DNA of 64,000 bases from Cliona cf. orientalis. Lineage: Eukaryota > Porifera > Demospongiae > Clionaida > Clionaidae. The notes beneath the pieces are model-generated. The model was not told where the DNA came from. It was given only the letters and a program-made list of their open reading frames with translations, and did no database searches. Positions 44,286-55,852 of the stretch are shown one piece after another. A program made the position numbers and the translations under genes. The stretch covers positions 26,782,058-26,846,057 of the forward strand of contig OZ005689.1 in assembly GCA_963930775.1 (NCBI GenBank), given 5' to 3'. How positions within the stretch are numbered: the stretch's first letter is position 1; each line of letters begins with the position of its first letter.

Positions 44286-45016
44286 ACCTTAAGGCTAGAA
44301 TCAAGTGACTGTGATAACATGCCTTGTCCATTGCTCCATGTAGCTATATACACATCTATGTGTAGATCTATGTGTAGAGCTGTTATTCATCATCCTTATT
44401 TATTCTTGGTGATTTGATACTGATATTCATTATGGTGATTTAAAATATAATTTGTATTAATCGATATAATTGTTAATATGTGTTTCTGATGTGTACTGTG
44501 ATATGGTAGTACACAAGTTAAAATAACATTGTGATTTTGTTGAAAGTATTGTGTAGGTGTAGAGGTGGGGGAAACAACGAAATAGAGGAAGGATTAAAAT
44601 AATCATTGCGTTAAGTAGGGATAAAATGACTAGACCTGCAAGGGTTAAAATAACATGAATTCAGTTGAAACAACTTTTTTGATTACAATAATGAAACATA
44701 CCAATAGGTTATTTTAACCGTTAATGAAGTTTTAACTGGTGTACTGCTCAGTTGTAACTTGTGCTATAGCTGGTTATTACAACAACATATGGCTGACTTG
44801 CATCAACTGTGAACTATTGTTGAAACAAATATAAATCTTGGTTGCCAGGGTTGCAGTTGCAGTCAATTCAAACAAAAATTTTTGGTTATTTTAACGATAT
44901 TATTATTTTTGCATATATATGAACAAAATAAGTACTACTACTATTTCAAGGTGGCGTGGTCACCAATCTGTCCATGGATAAGTCCCTTCAGGTATTGCTT
45001 CTGGGCGTCATCAATC
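44286..45016. other. AT-rich spacer with GTTATTTTAAC words
   Basis: From 44515 to 44900, words such as TTAAAATAAC, GGTTATTTTAACC and GTTGAAACAAC recur, as in 240-560. No coding or RNA gene is seen. Confidence 0.45.
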
Positions 45017-45019
45017 CCC

Positions 45020-45547
45020 ACTTCAGCCTATGTTGAAGTTTCCAGGACGTTCATTTGGTAGTGGTCGACCAATATCATTCAATTCTGGATGGCACGCAAG
45101 GTTTCCATGGATAGAATACTCAGTAGAGTGTGATGCTGCCTTTTGCTATCCATGCAGGTTCTTTTATGTTGGGGTTCGTAGAGGTGATAATGCATTTACC
45201 CATATTGAATTTTGAGACTGGAAGCATGCAATAGGGAAACGTGGAATTATTTCGGCCCATGATAAATGCTCTAGTCACAAGCAAGCTATGGCTTATTGGA
45301 ATGAGTATACAATCAACCTTGTGAAGCATACTTGTGTTGCTCATAGATTGGAAACAACTCGTGAGCAGGTGGTCAAAACCAACCGCCATTACATAAAAAC
45401 ACTAGTTGAGATATTACTTTTGTGCACTAAACAGGAGATGCTTTGAGGGATCATAGAGTTGGCTGAATCAAGAAACCAAAGCAATTTTTTGGAGATATTG
45501 AAAATAGTTGCAGACCATGATGCTGTCATAAAAGAAAAAATACGATA
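45020..45547 (+). pseudogene. hAT-type transposase N-terminal fragment (TTF zinc finger)
   Basis: One frame encodes FPGRSFGSGRPISFNSGW, FPWIEYSVECDAAFCYPCRF (the TTF-type zinc finger block), DWKHAIGK and SSHKQAMAYWNEY, then TLVEILLLCTKQEML and LAESRNQSNFLEIL. This is the start of a hAT-like protein of the kind annotated as zinc finger MYM-type protein 1-like (TTF finger plus DUF4371). Two in-frame TGA codons, at 45213-45215 and near 45443, break it, and the catalytic and dimerisation regions are missing. Confidence 0.75.
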
Positions 45548-45832
45548 ATCCCCATAATGTAGACCTGGCACAATATAAGGGCATGAAAAGTGAAATTTCG
45601 TAACACTAACATGGTATATAACCTAATGAATGGTTATCAATTATGCCATGTTATACTGATTGTAGCTATAATATTATTATAATGTAGAACTGCTATGGTA
45701 CTTATGTTATGTACTATGATTGTTATACTATATTATTATGAATGGTTTAACTTGTGGTTATGAGTGGATATATATTGGGGTCTATAAGCCCTTGATATAG
45801 ACTAATGGTAATAGATGGTTATGTTATAGTTA

Positions 45833-45966
45833 GACTATAGCCTTGAGTGGTTTATTTGAATTGTACGCGAGAGGCGGGCATTTAAACCACGAGGCGAAGC
45901 CGAGTGGTTTAAATGCATGCCTCGAGCGTACAATTCAAATAAATCACGATAAGGCTATAGTCTAAG
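45833..45966. repeat. Large imperfect hairpin beside the minisatellite
   Basis: Arms such as TTAGACTATAGCC / GGCTATAGTCTAA, TTTGAATTGTACGC / GCGTACAATTCAAA and CATTTAAACCAC / GTGGTTTAAATG close on a loop near ACGAGGCGAAGCCGAG. Confidence 0.8.
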
Positions 45967-46169
45967 TGGCTTGTACTATGACCGCCAACCGTGGTATATG
46001 GAAGTTATACCACAGCTCTATGCCCATAGTAAATACACGCGTTATCTGCCAGCTGTGGTATATGGAAGTTATACCATGGCTGTGGTTACTCCACAGTTTG
46101 CACAGTTGGCAGATGGTGGTTTACATTGTATATTATACTACAGGCGGTGCCTTTGATCTTTACTCTAGT

Positions 46170-46935
46170 CATAGTACAAAGTATAGTTATACATGGTCGT
46201 AGATGGTTACAGATCGTTGTGGATATACATGGTTATAGATGGTTATGAACAGTTATACATGGTTGTGAATGGTTATTAGCGGTTATACATGGTTGTATAT
46301 AGATGGTTATACATGGTTGTAGATGGTTATAGATGGTTATGAACGGTTGTACATGGTTGTAGATGATTATGAACGGTTATACATGGTTGTAGATGGTTAT
46401 AGACGGTTATACATGGTTGTAGATGGTTATAGATGGTTATGAACGGTTGTACATGGTAGTAGATGGTTATGAACGGTGATACCTAGTTGTAGATGGTTAT
46501 AGATGGTTATGAACGTGGTTATACATGGTTGTAGATGGTTACTAGAGGATGTACATGACTGTAGATGGTTATGAATGGTTATACATGGTTGTAGATGGTT
46601 ATTAGACGTACATGGCTGTAGATGGTTATGAACGGTTGTACATGGTAGTAGATGGTTATGAACGGTGATACCTAGTTGTAGATGGTTATAGATGGTTATG
46701 AACGTGGTTATACATGGTTGTAGATGGTTACTAGAGGATGTACATGACTGTAGATGGTTATGAATGGTTATACATGGTTGTAGATGGTTATTCGACGTTG
46801 TACATGGCTGTAGATGGTTATGAATGGTTGTACATGATTGTAGATGGTTATAGATGGTTATGAACGGTTGTACATGGTTGTAGATGATTATGAATTGTTA
46901 TATATGGTTTTAGATGGTTATGTACGGTTATAATA
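46170..46935 (+). repeat. Minisatellite of ATGGTTGTAGATGGTTAT units
   Basis: Variants of TACATGGTTGTAGATGGTTA(T) with ATAGATGGTTATGAACGGT inserts repeat for about 760 bp. A higher-order block of about 185 bp occurs at least twice (near 46440-46560 and 46625-46750 share long identical text). Confidence 0.9.
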
Positions 46936-46945
46936 TATTATGATT

Positions 46946-47079
46946 ATAGACGTTATGTTATAGTTATAGCACGGGGCCAGGGATTTATGGCAGTAAACCG
47001 ACCCGAGTCCAAGGGCGTAGCCCGAGGATAAGGGCGGTTTACGTCGCCATAAATCCCTGGCAACCGTGCTATAACTATT
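46946..47079. repeat. Second large hairpin flanking the minisatellite
   Basis: TAGTTATAGCACGG, CCAGGGATTTATGG and GTAAACCG pair with CGGTTTAC, CCATAAATCCCTGG and CCGTGCTATAACTA. Confidence 0.85.
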
Positions 47080-48220
47080 ATAATATATCCCACCTGATTG
47101 GCTAAAAGTCACGCGCACCATAGTCATAGCAACAACCGTTCTAACCTAGCAACAATAGTTCTGAACAGAAAGAGAGTTGCACAGTAAAAACAAACCAGCA
47201 AAGAAGCAACCGATGACGAATGGCTTGAGTCACGGAACCATGGCTAGTTAAATCAACCAGTGCTTCAGCTTTCCGTGAACTGAAGACAGTCAGGTAGCTT
47301 TGAAAACAAATAGAATAGTTTCACTGTTCAACAAACTCGGGCAATGGCTATTGAGACTTGGACCAGCAGCTAATACAGTTCACTTGCAGTTGAACGTGCC
47401 ACGTGGTAGAACTGACAGATCGAGTGATAGCTAATTGGTTCCTGATTAGTGTCAATTAGTGTGCATGTGTTTCCGTGTCTGTGTCAACAATGTCTACTGC
47501 CTATGTACAGTGGAGTGTGTGTGCAACCATGGTGCAATCAGTAGTGGCACTGTGCTAATGCACACGCAATATAGTAGGTATGATGATGTGACTGCTTGTG
47601 TGAACTAAAACAATGGCTCTGATTGGTCAAAGTAATAGCCAGAGGGAGGAAAATATGGATCATATTTTCCCTGGCCTTGTACCCCTCAGGGAGGGAAAAT
47701 ATCCTAGTTATACCCCGGCTGATATAATACTTAGGTATACTTAGGTGGGATATATAGAGGGTCATGTAAAGAAATTCTATGATGTACAGAATGATATGAC
47801 AGGGCTATAGATGCATTGTAATAAATAATGAATATAAAGATTCTAAAGCAGGTAAGCAATTGAAACTATAAGAAAAATAGTATAAAGCTAATTTGAAACG
47901 AATTCCGTAATAAAAGGTGCAGTGTTCCCTAACAGTTAGGGCATTTTCAAGTTGATAAAGCTTTGGCAGTCAGTCCAGCACAAGAGCAGTGAAACCATTG
48001 ATGTCATTGATCACATTTGATCCAAGTTGTTCGGTATGAAACTCGTTTAATTTTGCACCACTTTTTAGGACATTTGGACTTTATAGTCACTGGGCATGCT
48101 TCGGATATGACAGGGCATAACTGCTCCGCTGTTTCGCTTTGTTGAGATGAAATGTTTAGTTTTGGAAGACTGAGTTGCAGAAGAAAGTGCTTTTTAGAAT
48201 TTTGGCAATTAACTTATAAT
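47080..48220. other. No gene recognised
   Basis: A 15-bp inverted pair (ATATATCCCACCT at 47082 and AGGTGGGATATAT at 47742) brackets 670 bp and could be a MITE, but other end features are absent. Short ORFs here are unsupported. Confidence 0.35.
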
Positions 48221-48221
48221 G

Positions 48222-48622
48222 CATGCCCGGGAGAAAAGGAACGCGTGCGCGCGCTGTTTATTGTTGAAAATACCCGGTTTTTACGCCAAATTTCGCGCGT
48301 ATTACCGCACGGTACCACCCCAAACCGTTCACTTCCGGTGCGATCGAAAACAAAGTTAAGAGAGGAGCGCTTCGATTGTGTGCACGTTCGAACCTTCAGC
48401 TACTAAGCTTCAACGATCCTGAGTATCGCCCGCTACAAGCTTGCTTGAACGTCAAAACGCTATCGTCGTTAATTTTTGAACCGCTTGCACCCGCGCGTTT
48501 GGGCGTGACTGGACGTTGAACGGTCAATATTTCACGTATTTCCGCGGATATCCGCATTGTACCCACCAACGCTCGTGCTAACCACGTATTTGCGCGGTCC
48601 TTTTCACCCGGGTGGGCATACT
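48222..48622. mobile_element. Possible GC-rich MITE
   Basis: The left end ATGCCCGGGAGAAAAGGAACGC resembles the complement of the right end (ATGCCCACCCGGGTGAAAAGG) over about 20 bp. No convincing target duplication was found. Its GC content is well above the surroundings. Confidence 0.4.
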
Positions 48623-49094
48623 AAATTGAAAGTATAACAGTCAGTAACACTTACTATAACAATATAGATGGTTGCTGACTTGGATAGCCTTCCTGCTGGA
48701 TTGAAGTGTCCAGGTCTCCAGATGAATCTGTGTTTAGAGTGTGTTCAGCTGCAGTATAATTGCATGCAATTAACATGCATGTACCATGCATCATTATAAA
48801 GAGTGAGATGGGCATAGAGCAGGCAGTGCCTTCCAAAGGTGAATTGCTAGTAGAATCACTGTCTGATAGGTGATCACTGACGATGGAACTGCTAACCAAT
48901 GTTGCTCCTATTAATAGTGCATGGTACATGTTGCTATGATGCACACCTTTTTTTTGTTTATTAACCTTCAAAATCTGAGCAAAAGGATTCGTAGTTTGGG
49001 ACACTTAGATCATATAATTTATCTGTCGTGCTGCCATCCATATCACAGTGGTTACAAACTGTATCATAGAACTCTGAAGTAGTAGCTATACAAA

Positions 49095-49526
49095 CAGTGG
49101 CGTAGGAAGATGTTTTTGAGCAGGGGGGCTGAAAGTAAGCAGGTGAAGACTTGCCTTACGCGTGCATAGAGTGCGAAAGCTAGGGGGGTCTGGGGCATGC
49201 TCCCCCAGGAAAATTTTGGAGTTTTAGACCTGAGAGCTTTTCTAGTACATTTTCGAGGACATTCTGGACTCTTAGCTTGTCACATGTGAACACAGATCAG
49301 TAGTGACTACTGATCTGTGTTCACATGTGACAATTATTGATACCTACACACCGTGGGACTAAGATACACCACAATCATGAATAACTCAACCCTGATTGTG
49401 GCAACAGATGAAAAAGAAAAGTGCAAACCTCAGAGGGTGAGCCCCACCCCCTGGCTTGTACAGCAGTCTAAAAATCAGAGGGGCTCTGCCCCCCCCCCCT
49501 CAGCCCCCCTGGTTCTTACGCCAGTG
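49095..49526. mobile_element. hAT-like MITE with an internal palindrome
   Basis: Ends CAGTGGCGTAGGAAG and, reverse complemented, CACTGGCGTAAGAAC; both continue to GGGGGGCTGA. ACAAA flanks at 49090-49094 and 49527-49531. CAGTGGCGTA ends are typical of hAT MITEs, though 8 bp is the usual duplication. Confidence 0.75.
49277..49333. repeat. 57-bp near-perfect palindrome
   Basis: Two 27-bp arms (TTGTCACATGTGAACACAGA and onward to AGTAG) around a TGA spacer. Confidence 0.93.
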
Positions 49527-50123
49527 ACAAAATATTCATCATGCACTTACACTTGTCCAATAGCTTCAGTGGTTCAGGAGGAACCTTGCTTCTGGGAGGC
49601 TGGAGCACTGATCTTGTATTTACACCCACACCTGGATTGCTTTTCACATCTAAGGCTTGTGAAGTTGTGCTCAAAATGAGTCCTGAACAGTTTACCTGGC
49701 CACCTACCTACCCTTTTCACTGCTTGCTTCACCTCCTGTTCAAATTCATAAGTGAACTGACAACTCAAATACTCCTTCAGCATCGGTAAGTAGAGTAGAA
49801 GAACACGGGTTCTCTACACCAGGGATTTTCCTCTTTACATGTGAGCGCAACATGCACAGAACCTATGTCAATTAAATAATAATTAAGTAAGTGTACGTAT
49901 GTATGTGTATGTAAAGAAACTTTAGCACGTACAGAGCAACGCAAAACAACGTTACTTCAGTACTCCGGCCAGCCAAACAGTCCTACTTTCAAAGGTTGAA
50001 CCCGAAGAAGTCTAAGGAGTTCTGGACAGCAATGAAGTACTTAAACAAGCAACAATCCACTATTCCAACACTTGTGGGTGTAAACAATGCAGAAGCTACC
50101 AGTAACCAAGAGAAGGCAGATAT

Positions 50124-51403
50124 GTGACCGGATTTGGGAAAACCCTCCGTATGGGATCCTAGTCTTGTGACCCAGCCCCCTAAAACGCACGCGAAAAAGG
50201 GGTCTGGTAACATTGTGCATAACGAGTTGTCCCAAACTCTGGAATGTGGCGCGACCAATCAGATCACTCCGTTTGCAATTAACGCGCAAAGCGCACAATT
50301 TATCATGAAAATAATTTTTTACGAAGTGCCGCTCGAATATGCCATATGGTGGCGCTCGTGTCCAGAACATGCCAGAAGGGCTCTATGGCGACTTCAAACA
50401 GGCAGAAGACATGGAATCAGTCCAGCAATCACCTCTCCGTGATATTAGAGCGATACTGCGCCATCTGTTGTCTACAGCGAACAAACAAGGGCTATAGAAG
50501 CCTTCCCTAGCTCTTGCTTGTTCGTTTTTAAGCTTCAAGCCTTCATTGGAGGTAAAGATGTGTTGGTTAGCTTTACTGGCTATGGAAAGTCACTTTGCCT
50601 TGCATTGTTACCACGCCATGACGAGAAGAGTGGATATTAAAGCCATCAATAGTCTCTTGCGCAAATTTTACGTGAACGTTAATTACATTCCAACGTGTCT
50701 ACGTAGGTAATTATTGAATTCCGCTGCGACAACTCGTACACAATGTTACCAGACCCCTTTTTCGCGTGCGTTTTAGGGGGCTGGGTCACGAGACTAATGG
50801 GATCCGCGCGTGATTCGCGCAATGCGCGTTTTTAGTAGCTCAGGTCTAAATTTATCAAAGTCCAGATTTTTTCATATACATGTCGAATAACCCTTCTAAC
50901 TGTTGCCGTCTTCTACGGAGGCTAGTCGTGCTATACGAAGGCGAAATAAGCCTTCATTTTGACTCACCTAGTCGGCACAGCCACCGTACACGGAGCCCGT
51001 TGCTATGGGCGGTAATTAGAATTCTCTACCTAGATACAGCTAGATTCATCGATCTACTGTATGTTCGCTTACCTTTTTAGCTTCTTGGGCATCTAAGAAC
51101 AATCGCCTGTCCTTGTCAAGAACGAAATTCAACTCTTGCTCGATCTTTACGTTCATTTCGAACGGCTCCGCCCAGGTCCATTTAATTGATTTCCGGGTCA
51201 CGCGTAGTATGCGGAAACGCCTTTTGACCGTAATTTCTCGATTATTGGGGGTGTGGCGCGATCGCAAACAAAGCGCTGTATCTCCACAACCAAGCATACG
51301 ATCGGCCTAAGACTTGAACGCGGGTTAGCTCTATGGTAGAGCTTATCAACCATGCATCAAACTGAAAAAATCCCATACGGAGGGTTTTCCCAAATCCGGT
51401 CAC
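50124..51403. mobile_element. GTGACCGG-ended MITE, copy 3, inside the LINE
   Basis: Inverted relative to copy 1. It begins GTGACCGGATTTGGG and ends CCCAAATCCGGTCAC. ATAT flanks on both sides; removing the element with one ATAT rejoins the LINE frame NQEKADM-LNSFFIKCF. It is itself interrupted by 50160-50796. Confidence 0.9.
50160..50796. mobile_element. Mutator-like MITE nested in the GTGACCGG element
   Basis: Long inverted termini (about 60 bp) start TAGTCTTGTGACCCAGCCCC and TAGTCTCGTGACCCAGCCCC. A 9-bp duplication, ATGGGATCC, lies at 50151-50159 and 50797-50805. Nine base pairs and long repeats fit Mutator-like elements. No transposase. Confidence 0.87.
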
Positions 51404-52945
51404 ATATGTTAAATTCATTCTTTATCAAATGTTTCAATCCCTCGGGTAGCCTAGAGGTGAATGACGGCAGCTGCACTGAATCATCAGATGAGGGTATCGA
51501 GGACCTCTTTTGCGAAGTAGAGCAAGTTGAAGAGCTGCTTCTTAAGCTGGATACGTCAAAGTCTAGTGGACCAGATGGCATTTCTGGATTTCTGGGAAGA
51601 TGTTCAAATGTACCGCTGCTTGTATAGTACCTTCGTCACTCACCTCTTCAATCTTTCAATTAGGCAAGGAAAGCTCCCTGACACCTGGAAAGCATCTTTT
51701 ATTGTGCCTATTCCAAAATCATCCAAGAATCACCTTCCAAGCAACTACAGACCCATCTCTCTCTTGTGCACCTTGAGTAAAGTGTTGGAAAAGCACATCT
51801 TTTCACTGATAGTCGAGCACCTGGAAGGTAACTACCCACTCTCCGACTGTCAGTGGGGATTCCGACCAGGAAGGTCAACAGTATCTACACTGCTGTCAAC
51901 TACTCATAAATGGCTCCAGCAACTTGAGTCTGGACACGACATTTGTGCAATTTTCCTGGATTATAAAAAAGCATTTGATAGTGTGTCTCATGTTCCACTG
52001 ATCAATAAGCTACCCAGGATTGGACTTCATGTTGGTTTGCTGGAATGGTTGACGGACTATCTCACCTTGCGAAAACAAGTTGTGGTAAACCGAGTTTAGC
52101 TTCAGTTACATCCCGAGTTCCACAACGCTCAGTACTAGGTCCACTATTATTCTCCATCTATATCAATGACATCACTGAGGTACCCTTGTCACCAACTTCA
52201 TCTCTGGTAATGTATGCTGATGATATTGATTAATCCGAGACACTTGTGGATTTGAAGAAGTCCAGTCAGATGTAACTAAGCTGGAGGAATGGTCTGATAA
52301 TCACCTACTACAGCTTAACCCACAGAAGTGCAAGTCTATGATCCTCTCTAAGAAGAAGAAGGGATGTCCAACAACCAGATCTGTGTCTCTTTACTTGCGT
52401 GGGTCAGAGCTAGAAGAGGTGGAAATCTTTAAATACCTTGGTGTGCTCTTCAGCAGGAATCTTTCTTGGTCAGATCACATTTCTGAACTTTGCACTAAAG
52501 CAATAAGGATCCTAGGCCTAATGTATAGGAAATTTTATGACAATGTTGATCTAGCCACCCTTAAGCAGCTGTACATTAGCCTAGTCCGCCCTCACTTGGA
52601 ATATGCATCGCAAGTCCGGGACCCCTATGAGGAGTTGGTAAGCATCACTGCATCACTGACGTACCAAAACTTGGTGAGCGGCGATTTCACCTGAAACCTG
52701 CACAAGTCTTCAAGATTGTTCATGGCCTCTGCTATTTCCCTGATGAATCTTTATCACACAACTCTCCCACTCCAGTAGGCTCGCAAGATCAGACACTACT
52801 ATGTCCGTTTGCTCGAACAAACTATTATTTTCACTCCTTTGTTCCAAGCTTGATCCGAGCATGGAATTTGCTGAACGAAGATCAGGTCACAATGCAGACT
52901 CTCAGGTCTTTTAAAATAGCATTTCAATGCCTCACAATTAACTTG
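51404..52945 (+). pseudogene. LINE reverse transcriptase, frameshifted
   Basis: Blocks: LLKLDTSKSSGPDGISG (51535), IRQGKLPDTWKASFIVPIPK and NYRPISLLCTLSKVLEK, WGFRPGRSTVSTLLSTTHKW, IFLDYKKAFDSVSH, then VPQRSVLGPLLFSIYINDI (the usual Gly after PQ is Arg) and the catalytic MYADDI near 52215, LEEWSDNHLLQLNPQKC, KYLGVLFSRNLSWSDHI and LVRPHLEYAS. Shifts near 51590, 52095, 52230 and 52650 and a stop break it. The tail ending SLIRAWNLLNEDQV is the normal LINE C-terminus. Confidence 0.87.
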
Positions 52946-52990
52946 TGTGTCTGCTTTTCTTTTTCGTTTTATTACACCTTTACATAGGTT

Positions 52991-54038
52991 TTTTGTGCAT
53001 ACTTGATTATAATTGTCGTAACTATCTACATACCTACGTGTTGCATAAAGTATTATAGTTACACACTAAGTAGAAAAAAAGTAACGTTTGAGACTGACAA
53101 AATTATTGATATGAGCATGCAGAATGGGTCAAAATTAGAAGCTTCTAGGAAGCGGAATTTTGATTTGCACTTTAGAATTAAAGTTACGGCCCTTTGAAGT
53201 TTCCCCAAATGTTTGTACAGGGAAGCCATACGTTTACAATATTTTCCGCCCACGCGCTATGCGAAAAACGGGGAATACCCGTGGTGTGCATTATTTAGAA
53301 AATTTTTCAAAATTGGAGTATACTGTACTCCAATTTTGAGAACTTATCAACCGGGTTGTTTGCTTTGTATGGCTCTACTGTGCATCCTAGGTGTATTATG
53401 TGGTTTTCTGGACAATTTTTTTCTGCTTAGTGTGCACAATAGCTTTTAAAAAAGGCATCGACCGGATGTATACCTCATAAACCTCAAGTGTGTGTGCACA
53501 TGTATGTATGTGTATGTATGTATGTATGTGTGTGTATGTATGTGTGTGTATGTGTATGTATGTACGTATGTATGTATGTATGTACGTATGTATGTATGTA
53601 TGGTCCAGTTGATTTTCTTCTACTTTAAAATTTAAAAGATGTATCCCACAACCAATTGATCAATTTTTAAACAGAGAACATCATATTCTGTTTTAACTTT
53701 GCTCAAAATTTAAACGTGAAGGTTGGGCATAAATAGAATGCGAGGATAGCGCGAAGTGTGCTTGCAAACACGATCGTGAGGTTGCGGTATAAAAGGGCGG
53801 TACCCTGGGCAGGTCAAAGTTCACAAATGGCATAGCGTTTTGAATTCAAAAAGCTGGGCGCTCTTTCTATACGCCTGTATACACCTGCGCGCTCTTACTA
53901 CATACACTACTACACTCTGCACTGTAGCTATATAGCAAGCTGTATTCATAGCACCATGTGCACCAGTCATAACCACGTGGTAACTTCCTGGCTTCCGTGG
54001 CTAGCAGCTGTGTAGCTTCCTTCTGACAACTGTTTGTG
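52991..54038. other. Spacer with TATG microsatellite
   Basis: A (TATG)n/(TG)n tract spans 53499-53602, and a short palindrome AAATTGGAGTA/TACTCCAATTT lies at 53312. The last 200 bp include a GC-rich promoter-like stretch (GCGGTATAAAAGGGCGG, a good TATA-box match) near 53785, about 250 bp upstream of the ATG at 54039. Confidence 0.5.
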
Positions 54039-54851
54039 ATGGCTTCCTCTAGCAATTCTGGTACAGAACAGAAAAAGGTATGTTATAGCTACAATACAAA
54101 AAAATAAGAGCATAAAAAACACTGATATGAAACAGATCACAGTTCAATCCACTGCAATTGTGCCAGCATCCTTTGCATTGAAAGTAGAGAGATTTCTGAA
54201 CAAGCACAAGCCTCCTCATTTTGAGTTTGAGTTCCAATGCACTGTTGAAGATCAACCAGCTCTCAAGAGACGACGCAATCATTTGCACCCTACAGGTGTT
54301 CTGAAAGTGCTATTTGCATGGTACAATTAGTTTTGGTAACACTATGATGTCGAATCTTTAGGAACTGCCCAAGAGGATACACTGATGAAGTACCTCGGCC
54401 CCAGTTGACTGACGATAATGGGAATGGTGGATGTCCTCATTGCCTCTGTAACCCTTGTGTGACAAGCATGCCCTCTAGCTTCTTAGTAGAGGATGTGGAC
54501 CTCCTCACTTGAGGAATATTGAGAAGCGGTACAAGTTGTATAAGAAGCTTTGGGAGATGTTCACTGACATGAGGCTGTGGGGACACCCCATATACTTGAC
54601 ACGAAAGCAGGCAGTCACGTCTATCATGGACCAGAGGGAGATATTGCCTAAATGTGTTGTGAAGGTATGATGTGCATGTATGTACAGATCAACTATAAAA
54701 TGTACCTGTATACAGTACTGTATTTTAGTTACCAATGAGGCTATGTACTTATAAATTTTAGGATGTACGTGACCGCTATCCAAACCCTCCTGGGGTACCC
54801 TATGTAGGATACATACCTACGTCCGGACTTGAACTTGTGTTGGATGAGTGA
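54039..54851 (+). pseudogene. Cysteine-rich protein related to the P2X7-tail-like gene
   Basis: ATG at 54039 (MASSSNSGTEQKK, donor 54078), then 54136-54295 (ALKVERFLNKHKPP), 54362-54664 (CPHCLCNPCVTSMPSSF, EKRYKLYKKLWEMF, REILPKCVVK) and 54762-54851 (DVRDRYPNPPGVPYVGYIP). The order W/Y-rich block, LPxCxV, R..YP, YxGY parallels RYRFMAYR..LPSCAV..IRESFP of the gene at 11323-12699. A phase mismatch at 54295/54362 and a shift near 54500 suggest decay. It is convergent with the transposase at 55853-57960. Confidence 0.55.
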
Positions 54852-55030
54852 ACATTTGATCTTAGATATCCAGGGACCTGTATTGTATTTATCATGAGTG
54901 ATTGCTATGGTTATCAATGGGGCTATGTACTTATAAAATTTTAGGATGTGTGTGACTGCTATCCAAACCCTCCTAGGGTACCTATGTAGGATACATACCT
55001 ACATATAAATCGGGGATTGAACTTGTGTTG
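54714..55030 (+). repeat. Tandem duplication of the last exon (period 182 bp)
   Basis: 54731-54850 and 54913-55030 share ATGTACTTATAAA..TTTTAGGATGT, CTATCCAAACCCTCCT and GTAGGATACATACCTAC with about ten differences. Only the first copy keeps the open frame. Confidence 0.85.
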
Positions 55031-55852
55031 GCGATGTAGATACATGGTACATGTACATACCCTGTCACATGCATGTTCCTCTTCATGTACATAGACCAAA
55101 CATCATCGATAAACCTAAAACCCTTGTCCACCAGAACTTTCAGTGGGGTACGTCTATTTGGCCTCCGAAAGTCTATGTACGTACGCTCACTAGTGTAACC
55201 TCGCTGAACATTCTCATTAACCCTCGGCGCATGCACGAGGGGTATGGTAGTTATTCTGTGTGTGAGTGTGTGTGTGTCTGTTATCACGCCAGCTGCTACA
55301 TACCTGGTTAATACGATGCAAACAAGGTGTCATTAGGCTTTTTGCAGCATTTTCAAGGTCTGAATTGTGTGGATTTCGTTGAAAACGCTTCGTTCAAAAG
55401 TTCTGGCGATATTTGCTGACCACCATGGACTTCTTCGCTTCTTGCGAGCTCTTGATCGATGAAAGAGACAGTGATGGCTTCATTTCAAGATTAGTAGTGT
55501 GTATCTCTAGCGATAGTTCTTAGAACTTGACTGATTCTTCACCGATCTCAGTAGGCTATCAACTACGCTTCTTGGCTTTACTTTGTAGTAGATCTGCTGA
55601 TCTGGCATGCATGTGGTACTATTACGTAATACCATGCAATCCGCATTCTTATGGCTATTCTATAACCAGAGCTCTACAACTACACTGTATAGTATCACTG
55701 TTGCTTGGCTTACATTGTAGCTTGCAAATTTGCAACTTGCAGACTTGCTATTGCTATTGCGCCTAGGGTTTTGCACTATAGTGCTTCATTGTACAAGTAA
55801 TTGCATACACAAGTACATACATACATGTAAAACTGATGGCGATGAATCATTA
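55031..55852. other. Spacer between convergent genes
   Basis: ATG at 55425 opens a 32-codon ORF (MDFFASCELLIDERDSDGF) of unknown meaning. Otherwise AT-rich; nothing recognised. Confidence 0.35.

Larger units (their letters stand above)
49930..52990 (+). mobile_element. LINE (jockey/CR1-like), 5' truncated and interrupted
   Basis: The left part (49940-50123) encodes YFQRLNPKKSKEFWTAMKYL, typical of the linker before LINE reverse transcriptase. It is cut at 50124 by a MITE and resumes at 51404. The 3' part ends in AT-rich sequence near 52990 with no clear poly-A tail. The endonuclease domain is missing. Confidence 0.82.

Noticed and set aside
46170-46935. CRISPR-like repeat array
   Set aside because: Units are directly adjacent and degenerate with no unique spacers of constant length, and the host is eukaryotic. 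It is a minisatellite.
47082-47755. MITE bounded by ATATATCCCACCT inverted repeats
   Set aside because: Only 13-15 bp match and no target duplication could be shown; the left repeat also overlaps a hairpin.
48152-48406. 84-codon ORF
   Set aside because: It spans the edge of a possible GC-rich MITE and has no domain or family resemblance.
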